A DNA stretch of 10,382 bases from Deltaproteobacteria bacterium (GCA_016194795.1 JACQAX010000367.1:1-10382), one strand, 5' to 3'; shown: positions 1 through 6,607, counted from the first letter of the stretch. Notes: a model not told the origin generated them from the sequence alone. Made by a program: numbers and translations.

Positions 1-144
1 ATAGCGCTTGTCATGGATGTCTTCCTCGGCGTCTTTGAAGAGGTCCTGAGGATTGCCTTCGTCGACTTTCTTACCCGAGCACGCCGCCAGCTGCATCGCC
101 GCGACGAGCGCCCAGACAACGTAAAAAAACTTTGTCTTTGTCAT
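1..144 (-). CDS. BamD-like TPR lipoprotein, N-terminal part only
   Basis: The first 48 codons of a gene that runs off the left edge. The start is ATG at 144, which overlaps the stop of the upstream TPR gene as ATGA, so the two are probably translationally coupled. The protein opens with a basic N-terminus (MTKTKFF), a hydrophobic stretch and a lipobox L19-A20-A21-C22, so it should be a lipoprotein lipidated on C22. The mature part begins SGKKVDEGNPQDLFKDAEE and continues into what looks like the first helix of a TPR repeat (DLFKDAEEDIHDKRY). This arrangement, a lipid-anchored Cys, a short polar linker and then TPR helices, is that of BamD/YfiO, the outer-membrane protein assembly lipoprotein. 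The lipoprotein call is well supported. BamD is an inference from about 25 mature residues, and another TPR lipoprotein remains possible. Confidence 0.65.
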   Translation of the reverse strand, partial: MTKTKFFYVVWALVAAMQLAACSGKKVDEGNPQDLFKDAEEDIHDKRY

Positions 145-890
145 AATGTGAGTAAGTCCTTTTCCACGATCCAGCCCACGTTGCCTAGGGAAAAACGAAC
201 CTGCTGCCAGCCGTCCCGGCTCTCGCCGGTGAGCTCGACCGTCGTGCCCGCGGGAAGCTTGAAGAGCTCGGTGAACGAGTCGTTCGGTCCACTGCGGCCG
301 ACCGAGACGTCTGCGACGACTGCCGCGAGCCTGGCCTGATGCGCCAGGAAAACCGCCGTCGTCGCGGTGGCAACCAGCAACCACGTCGCCAGGGTGACGA
401 GAAACGGCGGTTGCGCGACGGCTTTCGCGAAACGAAGCGACTTTCTCTTTGCGCGGAAGGCAACGACCGCGACGGCGAAGGTCGACAAGGCGAGCAGGGT
501 ATCCGCGAGCGGCTCCGGCACGCGGCGCGCGATCGGAACGACCGACCCCATCCAAAAGCTCTGATCCTTGACGGCGGAGCCAGCTTTCTCGAGAGCGCGC
601 TCAGAGAGGCTCAAGTTGTAGCGGATGTCCGGGTCGTTGGGCGCGAGGGCATTCGCTTTTTCGAAATATCCCAAGGCCTGGCCGAGGCGCCCGAGCTTGT
701 AGAGGCAGTTTCCGGCGTTGTAATAGTCTTGCGCCGACTTCAGCCCCGACTTCTGCAGCTCTTCGTAGGCCTGCTGATACTTTCCCTGATCATAGAGCGA
801 CTTTGCGCCGTCATCGGCAAGGCCGAGCGACGTGCTCAGGATAAGCAAAAAGATGGCCGAAAAAAGCGCGCGAAGCATATGGGGCATCAT
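141..890 (-). CDS. BatE-like TPR and SH3-domain membrane protein
   Basis: A 249-residue protein. An N-terminal signal segment (about residues 5-25, likely cleaved after LGLA) is followed by TPR-type helices (about 26-103; for example AYEELQKSG and a repeat with YNAGNCLYKLGRLGQAL). There are two hydrophobic membrane segments (about 128-145 and 163-183) and a C-terminal bacterial SH3-like domain (about 190-249) with the typical GW pairs DGWQQV and VGWI. This order matches BatE of the Bat aerotolerance operon family, but no BatA-D genes are visible; the next gene is a BamD-like lipoprotein. The TPR part would lie outside the inner membrane and probably bind a protein partner. I chose ATG 890 because the signal peptide follows directly; a second ATG at 887 is equally possible. 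An in-frame extension to 1019 would run into the divergent aminotransferase gene and adds no signal-like sequence. The architecture is clear; the BatE role is inferred. Confidence 0.75.
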   Translation of the reverse strand: MMPHMLRALFSAIFLLILSTSLGLADDGAKSLYDQGKYQQAYEELQKSGLKSAQDYYNAGNCLYKLGRLGQALGYFEKANALAPNDPDIRYNLSLSERALEKAGSAVKDQSFWMGSVVPIARRVPEPLADTLLALSTFAVAVVAFRAKRKSLRFAKAVAQPPFLVTLATWLLVATATTAVFLAHQARLAAVVADVSVGRSGPNDSFTELFKLPAGTTVELTGESRDGWQQVRFSLGNVGWIVEKDLLTL

Positions 891-946
891 CGTAATATCC
901 CCGTTTTCTTGCAACAAAAAACCCCCTATGTTAGCTTTCGCAGACC
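891..946. promoter_or_regulatory. Short divergent promoter region
   Basis: Only 56 bases separate the start codons of the BatE-like gene (minus) and the aminotransferase operon (plus), so both promoters and any operator must lie here or inside the coding ends. On the plus strand TATGTT at 927-932 is a possible -10, but no good -35 lies at the right distance: TTGCAA at 909-914 is only 12 bases upstream. No clear Shine-Dalgarno precedes ATG 947. On the minus strand a short GGGG run lies about 8 bases before ATG 890. The boundaries are certain; the promoter elements are not. Confidence 0.35.
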
Positions 947-2347
947 ATGCCGACCGTTTACGATTCCGTTGTTGGTTCAAAGGCTTACCAGTCCGCCAAG
1001 CAGCAACTCCTTGACGCAATACGAAAAGAGCTCGCGACGATTTCGATGCCGAAGCCGGCCGCTGAAGAGCTCAAGGCGCAGTACGAAAAAATCCTCAAGG
1101 ACGTGGCCGACGTGCGTGGTCGCGACCTGTTCTACAAGTGGGTCGGCTCGGGTGCCGGCAACGGCCCGTTCATCGAGCTCGGCGACGGCAGCATCAAGTA
1201 CGATCTCATCACCGGCATTGGCGTGAACTTCTTCGGCCACGGCAACCTCGAGCTCTTCGAAGCCGAGCTCGACGGCATCTGGTGCGACGTGCATCAGGGC
1301 AACCTCGGGCCCAACCCGGAATATGGCGCGCTCATGCGCGAGGTGTTGTCCACGGTCGGCGCGAAGTCGAAGCTCAAGAAGATCTGGCTGACGACCTGTG
1401 GCGCGACCGCCAACGAGATCGCGATCAAGATCATCCGCCAGAAGAAATTCCCGGCCACCAAGATCATGGCGTTCAAGGACTGCTTCGCGGGCCGCACGAC
1501 GTTTCTTCAGGAGCTCACCGACAACGCCGCGTACCGGCAGGGCCAGCCGACGTACGGCGAGGTCCACCACCTCCCGTTCTTCAACCCGAAGTCGAAGTCG
1601 ACCGCGGCCGAGCAGGCCGCGGCGGTCGTCGCGCAGATGAAGGAAGAGTTTCACCGCCACCCCGGCAAGTTCGCCTGCCTCGAGTTCGAGCTGGTGCAGG
1701 GCGAGGGCGGCTTCAACGCGGCTCCGCGCGAGTTCATCCTGCCGATCATCGAGGAGGCCAAGAAAAACGGCCTCGCGATCTGGGACGACGAGATCCAGAC
1801 TTTCGGCCGCACCGGCGAGATCTGGTGCTACCAGCGCCTCGGCCTCGATGAGCACATCGACGTCGCCACCGTCGCCAAGCTTTTGCAGAACGGCGCCGTG
1901 CTTTACAGCGAAGAGTACAATCCGAAGCCCGGTCTCATCTCGGGAACGTTCGCGGGCGCGACGTCGGGGATGCGCGCGGGCCTCAAGGGCCTCGAGCTTC
2001 TCAAGACGAAGCTCGCCAGCCCGAACGGCCGCATTCGCCAGCTCGAGAAGGTCGCGCTGGGCGAGTTCGAGCGCATCAAGTCCGGACCTCAGGGGCGCCA
2101 CGTCGTCGACTACACCGTCGTCGGTGGGATGATCGCCTTCACGCTCTTCGACGGAACGCTCGACCAGGTGAAAAAGTATCTCTTCAAGCTCTGGGACCTC
2201 GGCGCGATCGGTTTCTACTGCGGCCACGGCCCGTATCGCGTCCGCATGCTGCCGCCCTTCGGTGCCATGACCGACGAGCAGCTCCGCGACGTGTTCAAAC
2301 GCTGCGAGCAGGCCATCGAAGAAACCGCGAAAGAGCTCAAGCCATGA
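947..2347 (+). CDS. Class III PLP aminotransferase, probable succinylornithine (AstC-type) role
   Basis: A 466-residue fold-type I, class III pyridoxal-phosphate aminotransferase. Visible motifs are the phosphate-binding CGATANE (151-157), the cofactor-ring aspartate motif WDDEIQTFGRTG (279-290, key Asp281 with Gln284) and the Schiff-base lysine Lys311 in TVAKLLQNG. All are in the positions expected for acetylornithine/succinylornithine/lysine-epsilon transaminases, so it should be active. It is first in an operon with an M20 hydrolase, astA and astD, which points to transamination of N2-succinylornithine to N2-succinylglutamate 5-semialdehyde, with 2-oxoglutarate as acceptor. It is longer than typical AstC/ArgD proteins (about 400), largely through a helical N-terminal extension of roughly 60 residues. 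Its region around HQGNLGPNPEYG is not classic AstC, so a lysine 6-aminotransferase or another omega-transaminase is possible. The stop overlaps the next start (ATGA at 2344-2347). The family is firm; the substrate is inferred from context. Confidence 0.9.
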   Translation: MPTVYDSVVGSKAYQSAKQQLLDAIRKELATISMPKPAAEELKAQYEKILKDVADVRGRDLFYKWVGSGAGNGPFIELGDGSIKYDLITGIGVNFFGHGNLELFEAELDGIWCDVHQGNLGPNPEYGALMREVLSTVGAKSKLKKIWLTTCGATANEIAIKIIRQKKFPATKIMAFKDCFAGRTTFLQELTDNAAYRQGQPTYGEVHHLPFFNPKSKSTAAEQAAAVVAQMKEEFHRHPGKFACLEFELVQGEGGFNAAPREFILPIIEEAKKNGLAIWDDEIQTFGRTGEIWCYQRLGLDEHIDVATVAKLLQNGAVLYSEEYNPKPGLISGTFAGATSGMRAGLKGLELLKTKLASPNGRIRQLEKVALGEFERIKSGPQGRHVVDYTVVGGMIAFTLFDGTLDQVKKYLFKLWDLGAIGFYCGHGPYRVRMLPPFGAMTDEQLRDVFKRCEQAIEETAKELKP

Positions 2348-3813
2348 TCAACTTCATCGAACAGGCCGAGAAGCTCATCAGCATCAATTCCGTCAGCCAG
2401 GAGGGCAACGAGGAGATCGCGCTCTATCTGCAAGGCCTCATGAAGGCGATGGGCCTCAAGACGGTCATGCAGGAAGTGAGTCACTCGCTCGAAGGCGTGA
2501 GCAAGCGCCAGTTCAACGTCATCGGCATCCTCGGCGATGCGCTCGTCGACACGAAGACGCGCAAGGGCCTGCTGCTCAACACGCACATCGACACCGTAAG
2601 CCCGGGCATCCGCACGCACTGGACCGAGACGGGCGGAGATCCGTTCAAGGCGACGATCAAGGAGAACCGCATTTACGGGCTCGGCTCGGCCGACGTGAAG
2701 CTCGACTTCCTCTGCAAGCTCAAGGCGATCGAACGCTATCGCGAGCGCAAGCTCAAGATGCCGATCTACCTCGTCGGCACGGCCGGCGAGGAGATCGGGA
2801 TGCTTGGCGCGAAGTTCCTCATCAAGTCGCTGGCCCTCAACCCGAAGTACGTGATCGTCGGCGAGCCGAGCGAGCTCGCCGTGATCCACGCGCACAAGGC
2901 CTACGTGGTGTATCAGGTGGGCGTGGGCTACACGCAGCTGGAGCGCGACGCCAAGGGCTACAACACGCGCATCGAGCTCCACTGTTTCGGTAAATCGACG
3001 CACGGAAGCTATCCGCATCTCGGCGACAACGCGATCAAGCGCATGCTTTCGGTGGTGCGCAAGATCAAGGAAGCCAACTTCCAGATCCGGCTCACCAAGA
3101 TCACGGGCGGCGACTCGGTCAACAAGGTGCCGGACACGGCGTCGGTCGAGTTTTACATCCCGTCGAGCAGCTTCGACGACTTCAAGAAATTTTATCGGGA
3201 GAACCTCAACCAGAAAGACGTCAACGTCGAGTTCGGGGGCCTGGGCGAAAGCGGCATGAAGTTCATGCCCGACAACATCCTCGACTCGATCGAACAGGTG
3301 CAGAGCTGCCTCGACAACCTCGAGAACGATCTCCTTTCGGCGAAGGACGAAACCTTCAATCCCGGCAAGTCGACGATCAATTTCGGTCGCATCACGTGCC
3401 GCCCCGGAGGCATCGAGATGCATTTCGACATTCGCCTGCTTCCGAGCGTCGCGCCCGACGCGTTCGATGCCAGGTTCAAGGCGCTCGTGCACGAGACGAA
3501 CACGAAATTCTCCAACCTCATCATGAAGACGACGCGCAATCGCTTCAATCCGTCGCTCGACATGAAAGCCGACAGCGAGCTCGTCATGGCCGCGCGCGAG
3601 GCGCAAAAAGCCGCGGGTATCGAGGAGAAGCTCGACAAGAAGGCGACGAGCACCGAGGCCGCCCAGTATTTCGCCGCGGGCTTCGACTCGATCGTCTTCG
3701 GCCCGGGCCGCAGCATGGGCAACAGCCACACCCCGAACGAGCACAACCTCGTCGACCATCTCGACAAGGCCGTGCATTTCTACGACAGGATGATCGAGAG
3801 ATTCTGCCTATGA
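2344..3813 (+). CDS. M20-family metallohydrolase (ArgE/DapE-like deacylase)
   Basis: A 489-residue M20 di-zinc amidohydrolase/peptidase. The metal and catalytic set is complete. His81 and Asp83 lie in THIDTV, Asp117 in GSADVK is the bridging residue, Glu149-Glu150 in TAGEEIG are the general base and a metal ligand, Glu174 is in GEPSE, and His462 is in the C-terminal NSHTPNEH. The lid/dimerisation domain is roughly 205-400 and contains STHGSYPHLGDNA (218-230). ArgE and DapE proteins are usually about 380 residues; the extra length comes from inserts near 45-70, 190-205 and 295-345. The gene sits between the aminotransferase and astA, with ATGA overlaps on both sides. This context suggests cleavage of an N-acyl amino acid, most simply N-succinylglutamate to glutamate plus succinate, the step AstE performs elsewhere. 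A dipeptidase/carboxypeptidase role cannot be excluded. The protein should be cytoplasmic, as no signal peptide is seen. Confidence 0.9.
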   Translation: MINFIEQAEKLISINSVSQEGNEEIALYLQGLMKAMGLKTVMQEVSHSLEGVSKRQFNVIGILGDALVDTKTRKGLLLNTHIDTVSPGIRTHWTETGGDPFKATIKENRIYGLGSADVKLDFLCKLKAIERYRERKLKMPIYLVGTAGEEIGMLGAKFLIKSLALNPKYVIVGEPSELAVIHAHKAYVVYQVGVGYTQLERDAKGYNTRIELHCFGKSTHGSYPHLGDNAIKRMLSVVRKIKEANFQIRLTKITGGDSVNKVPDTASVEFYIPSSSFDDFKKFYRENLNQKDVNVEFGGLGESGMKFMPDNILDSIEQVQSCLDNLENDLLSAKDETFNPGKSTINFGRITCRPGGIEMHFDIRLLPSVAPDAFDARFKALVHETNTKFSNLIMKTTRNRFNPSLDMKADSELVMAAREAQKAAGIEEKLDKKATSTEAAQYFAAGFDSIVFGPGRSMGNSHTPNEHNLVDHLDKAVHFYDRMIERFCL

Positions 3814-4680
3814 TTCTCCTTCGCGAAGCCTCGGAGCGGGACATCGACGGTCTCGATGCGTTGTCCACCATCGCGGCCGAGCGCCACCCGGGCTTTCTCA
3901 ACATCGCCAACGACCGCGACCAGTGGCGCGACAAGATCCGCGTCTCGATCGACTCGTTCGCCGAAAAGCTCCACGACAAGATGGCCTGCAAGTACATCTT
4001 CGTCGCCGAGGACCTCGAAAAGAAGCGCATCTCCGGCGTCTCGATGGTCGCCGCCCAGCACGGCACCGACGACAGCCCGCACTTCTTCTTCGAGGTGAGC
4101 AACGAGCAGAAGTTCAGCGCGGAAATTCAAGAAACGCGTGCTGGCCGAGCTGCTGCCGCCGCTCACGAAAAAAGGCAAGTCGCCGCTTTGGGAAGCCGTC
4201 GGTCGTCGATTCACGAACATGGATTACACCGAAGCCGACATCCTGAGCTCGAAGAACAAGGAGTTCATCTTCTCGCTCTTCCCCACCGGAAAAATTTACG
4301 TCACCTTCCTTCCCGCCGATGCCCGCAACGCGATCGGCAAGGTCAGCAAGGACACCGAGCCGGTCATGCACATGCTGAAGAAGATCGGGTTCCAGTACCG
4401 CAACCAGGTCGACCCGTTCGACGGCGGCCCGCACCTCACGGCCAACGTGGACGAGATCCAGCCGATCAAGCATCTCAAGAGCCTGACCTATTGCGGCGAG
4501 CAAGCGCCTGCGGGCGCGGTGCCCGCGAACGGTCTTGTAACTCCGCGCCAGCAGTCGCCTTTTAGAGCGGCGGCGTTGAGCGGCATGGTGCTTGACCATG
4601 CGCTGTATTTTTCCGCGGCGCGTGCCGATGCGATCGGGTTGAAGACGGGTGACCCGATCTATTTCATGCCGTATTATTGA
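3810..4680 (+). pseudogene. astA: Arginine/ornithine N-succinyltransferase, internally deleted and frameshifted
   Basis: AstA transfers succinyl from succinyl-CoA to the alpha-amine of arginine (and in some bacteria ornithine), opening the AST pathway. The N-terminal part starts at ATG 3810 (overlapping the M20 stop) with MILLREASERDIDGLDAL and is AstA-like through about residue 103 (FFFEVSNEQKFS, ending near 4118). The rest lies in another frame from about 4120 to the TGA at 4680. It contains the strongly AstA-like KSPLWEAVGRRFTNMD, FPTGKIYVTFLPADARNAIG, GFQYRNQVDPFDGGPH and the C-terminal beta segment ending YFMPYY. Compared with the roughly 340-residue family as I remember it, about 55 residues are missing between the halves, including the GNAT-like acyl-CoA-binding turn. 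As read, the product would be truncated or garbled and inactive. The clean sequence on both sides suggests either a very recent deletion or an assembly/sequencing error. The next gene, astD, starts 20 bases on. Confidence 0.85.
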
Positions 4681-4686
4681 GTCAGC

Positions 4687-4693
4687 AGGAGGT
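4687..4693 (+). promoter_or_regulatory. Strong Shine-Dalgarno of astD
   Basis: AGGAGGT ends 7 bases before ATG 4701. This fixes the astD start there rather than at the in-frame TTG at 4677, which overlaps the astA stop and has no ribosome-binding site. It is the best Shine-Dalgarno in the operon, so astD translation need not depend on coupling to the broken astA. Confidence 0.85.
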
Positions 4694-4700
4694 CTCCCCC

Positions 4701-6236
4701 ATGACCACGAAGACTACGAAGACCCCGAACCTGATCGAGCCCAAGGGTAATTACATCGGCGGCAAGTTCGTCGACGTCCGCGACGTGATGGGCGAAATCG
4801 TCGTGAAGAGCCCTGCCGATCTCACCGACCATATGGGCTCCTACGCGTACTCTTATCGAGCGGTGGATGATGCGACGGTCGCGGCGCGGGAAGCGTTCAA
4901 CTCCTGGCGGCGCACGAAGCCCGCCGAGCGCGCCGAGCTGCTGAAGCGCTATCGGGACGCGATCAAAAAGATGGAGCCGCGCCTCTCCGAGGTGATCGCC
5001 CGCGAGGTCGGAAAGCCGATGTGGGAGGCGAGGCAGGAAGTCGCTACGATGATCAACAAGGTCGACGTGACGCTCAATGATGGCCTGAAGGCCGTCGCCG
5101 ACTACGAGATTCCCGCGATCATGGACAATACGTTCGGTGCCTGCCGTTTCCGGCCGCACGGCGTATTCGTCGTCATCGGGCCGTTCAACTTTCCCGGCCA
5201 CCTCGCGAACGGCCACATCGTTCCGGCGCTCGCGACCGGCAATACCGTCATTTTCAAGCCCTCCGAGAAGAGCCCCGGCGTGGGCCAGCTGATGGCCGAG
5301 GCAATCCACGAGGCCGGCTTCCCGCCCGGGGTCTTCAACCTCGTGCAGGGCGAGCGCGAGGTCGGGCGCCGGCTCGTCGTCAGCGAGCGCGTCGACGGGG
5401 TGCTTTTCACGGGGTCTTACGAGGTCGGTCTCAAGATCAAGCAGGACACTCTTCAGCAGAGCTGGAAGCTTCTCGCGCTCGAGATGGGCGGAAAGAACTC
5501 CGCGCTCATCCTCGACGACGCGGATCTCGACTGGGCTCTCTACGAGACGCTCACGGGCGCCTTCATCACTGCGGGCCAGCGCTGCTCGTCCACCAGCCGC
5601 ATCATGATCCACAAAAGCCTCTTTGACTCGTTCGTCGAGCGTTTCCACCAGCGCGCGAAAGCGTTCACCATCGGCCATCCGCTCGACAACCCTTTCATGG
5701 GTCCGCTCATCGACGCCAATGCCGTCGAGAAGTACCTGAAATTCGTCGGGATCGCCTCGCGCGAGGGCTGTGACGTCATCATGCGCGGCAAGCAGCTCGA
5801 TGTTGGCTCGCAGGGCCACTATGTGACTCCGTCGGTTTGCCTGGTCCGCAACACGTCGATGTCGAGCGTGAAAAAAAGCGTCTATCAGCAGACCGAGATC
5901 TTCGGCCCTAACGTGGCGATTTATCCGTTCGAGGACCTCGGCGAAGCCGTCGAGCTCGCCAACGCGACCCACTACGGACTGGTCTTCAGCGTGTTCAGCA
6001 AGAGCAGGGAAAAATACGAGAAGCTTTCGGAAGATCTGCGGGCGGGCTTGATCAACTGGAACCGTTCAACGGTGGGAGCGTCGTCGAGGCTCCCGTTCGG
6101 CGGGCTAAAAAGAAGCGGAAACCACTTTCCTACCGCGGTTTCCGCTTCGTCGTACTGTATGTATCCAGTCGCTTCGCTTGAAGTCGCCGAGCCGAAACCG
6201 GTCAGCAGCCTTCCTCCGGGACTGAACTGGTCTTAA
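4701..6236 (+). CDS. astD: Succinylglutamate-semialdehyde dehydrogenase
   Basis: A 511-residue NAD(P)-dependent aldehyde dehydrogenase. The family signatures are in order: the oxyanion asparagine in GPFNFPGHLANGH (Asn163), cofactor-binding KPSEKSP (187-192), FTGSYEVG (236-243), the general base in LEMGGKNS (Glu261), the nucleophile in AGQRCSS (Cys295) and EIFGP (399-403). The FNFPGHLANGHIVPAL signature is characteristic of AstD, which oxidises N2-succinylglutamate 5-semialdehyde to N2-succinylglutamate. A nearby astA and class III aminotransferase strongly support that role. The protein is somewhat longer than usual for AstD (about 490) because of short N- and C-terminal tails. It is the last gene of the operon and convergent with the cold-shock gene 26 bases away. 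It appears complete. A related aldehyde dehydrogenase with relaxed substrate range is the main alternative. Confidence 0.92.
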   Translation: MTTKTTKTPNLIEPKGNYIGGKFVDVRDVMGEIVVKSPADLTDHMGSYAYSYRAVDDATVAAREAFNSWRRTKPAERAELLKRYRDAIKKMEPRLSEVIAREVGKPMWEARQEVATMINKVDVTLNDGLKAVADYEIPAIMDNTFGACRFRPHGVFVVIGPFNFPGHLANGHIVPALATGNTVIFKPSEKSPGVGQLMAEAIHEAGFPPGVFNLVQGEREVGRRLVVSERVDGVLFTGSYEVGLKIKQDTLQQSWKLLALEMGGKNSALILDDADLDWALYETLTGAFITAGQRCSSTSRIMIHKSLFDSFVERFHQRAKAFTIGHPLDNPFMGPLIDANAVEKYLKFVGIASREGCDVIMRGKQLDVGSQGHYVTPSVCLVRNTSMSSVKKSVYQQTEIFGPNVAIYPFEDLGEAVELANATHYGLVFSVFSKSREKYEKLSEDLRAGLINWNRSTVGASSRLPFGGLKRSGNHFPTAVSASSYCMYPVASLEVAEPKPVSSLPPGLNWS

Positions 6237-6252
6237 TCGGGGGGATAAGACC
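6229..6252. repeat. Inverted repeat over the astD stop, possible weak bidirectional terminator
   Basis: GGTCTTA (6229-6235) and TAAGACC (6246-6252) are perfect 7-base inverted arms around a 10-base G-rich loop. The left arm contains most of the astD stop codon, and the element lies between convergent genes. No T-run follows on either strand, so as an intrinsic terminator it would be weak. It may instead protect the 3' ends. Confidence 0.4.
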
Positions 6253-6262
6253 TGGTTCGTGC

Positions 6263-6469
6263 TTACTGAGACTTGGTAACGTTCGCAGCCTGCGGACCTT
6301 TCGGCCCGTCGATCAGCTCGAATTCGACCTTCTGGCCTTCAGCGAGCGTCTTGAAACCTTCGCCCTGGATGGCCGTGTAGTGGACGAACACGTCCTTCTC
6401 ACTGCCTTCCTGCTGAATGAAGCCGTAACCCTTAGCGTCGTTGAACCATTTCACGAGACCCAATGCCAT
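6263..6469 (-). CDS. cspA: CspA-family cold-shock protein
   Basis: A complete 68-residue single-domain cold-shock protein, the normal size for the family. RNP1 is seen as KGYGFIQ (13-19) inside KWFNDAKGYGFI, and RNP2 as DVFVHYTAI (26-34). The end, GPQAANV, is the usual last strand of the OB fold. Such proteins bind single-stranded RNA and DNA, melt RNA secondary structure and act as RNA chaperones, not only in the cold. The start at ATG 6469 is preceded by a GAGGGGG run about 9 bases away. The gene is transcribed toward astD and has a structured leader (6491-6528), which may tune its expression. Confidence 0.96.
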   Translation of the reverse strand: MALGLVKWFNDAKGYGFIQQEGSEKDVFVHYTAIQGEGFKTLAEGQKVEFELIDGPKGPQAANVTKSQ

Positions 6470-6490
6470 AAAACCTAACCCCCTCTAAGT

Positions 6491-6528
6491 GCCGAAGTGC
6501 GAGCTGGTCGCACCTTTTTTATTTCGGC
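6491..6528 (-). promoter_or_regulatory. Nested stem-loop in the cold-shock gene leader
   Basis: Read on the minus strand, GCCGAA (complement of 6523-6528) pairs with TTCGGC (complement of 6491-6496). This encloses the 6-bp inner stem GTGCGA/TCGCAC, with a one-sided A-rich bulge of nine bases. The structure ends about 21 bases before ATG 6469, just ahead of the ribosome-binding site. Cold-shock mRNAs of other bacteria have long structured leaders that change with temperature; that this one does is inference. Confidence 0.45.
6497..6520 (+). terminator. Intrinsic terminator reading plus strand
   Basis: GTGCGA (6497-6502), loop GCTGG and TCGCAC (6508-6513) are followed by C and six Ts (6515-6520). 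On the plus strand this is a good rho-independent terminator shape. The only plus-strand gene upstream is astD, whose stop lies 260 bases back, so a transcript ending here would run antisense through the whole cold-shock gene. Confidence 0.6.
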
Positions 6529-6541
6529 TAAGCCTCGGAAA

Positions 6542-6606
6542 GGATTGACCAACAGCGTCATTGGTCGTTGGATTGGGATTTAGTAGGATTTATTGGGATT
6601 GGGATT
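6542..6606. repeat. GGATT iterations with an adjacent inverted repeat
   Basis: GGATT occurs at 6542, 6570, 6576, 6586, 6596 and 6602; the last five have start spacings of 6, 10, 10 and 6. Between the first and the rest, GACCAA (6547-6552) and TTGGTC (6561-6566) form a perfect 6-base inverted repeat with an 8-base loop. The stretch is upstream of the cold-shock gene and downstream of the terminator of the secreted-protein gene, so it should hold the cold-shock promoter or its control sites. No convincing -35/-10 pair was found. Confidence 0.45.
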
Positions 6607-6607
6607 C

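Noticed and set aside
891..1019. N-terminal extension of the BatE-like protein to a start at 1019
   Set aside because: It would overlap the divergent aminotransferase gene by over 70 bases and put 43 non-signal residues before a clear signal peptide.
13..1226. Plus-strand open frames (13-339 and 339-1226) through the BatE-like gene
   Set aside because: Arg-rich or featureless translations that oppose a gene with a signal peptide, TPRs, membrane segments and an SH3 domain, and that run into the aminotransferase in the wrong frame.
977..2227. Long open frame on the minus strand opposite the aminotransferase (416 codons)
   Set aside because: Its protein is a low-complexity string rich in Leu, Glu, Arg and Val with no motif, as expected from the complement of GC-rich codons. 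The plus-strand gene has full catalytic motifs.
2215..3777. Long open frame on the minus strand opposite the M20 gene (520 codons)
   Set aside because: The same codon-complement artefact: no ribosome-binding site and no recognisable domain, while the M20 reading has every metal ligand.
4110..4135. Programmed ribosomal frameshift in astA
   Set aside because: A frameshift alone would not restore the roughly 55 missing residues, and no classic slippery heptamer with a downstream stem is seen.
4677..4700. TTG 4677 as the astD start
   Set aside because: It overlaps the astA stop and has no ribosome-binding site, whereas ATG 4701 has AGGAGGT at ideal spacing.
4674..5972. Long open frame on the minus strand opposite astD
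   Set aside because: A shadow of a conserved aldehyde dehydrogenase; the composition is Arg/Leu/Asp/Glu repetitive and no start signal is seen.
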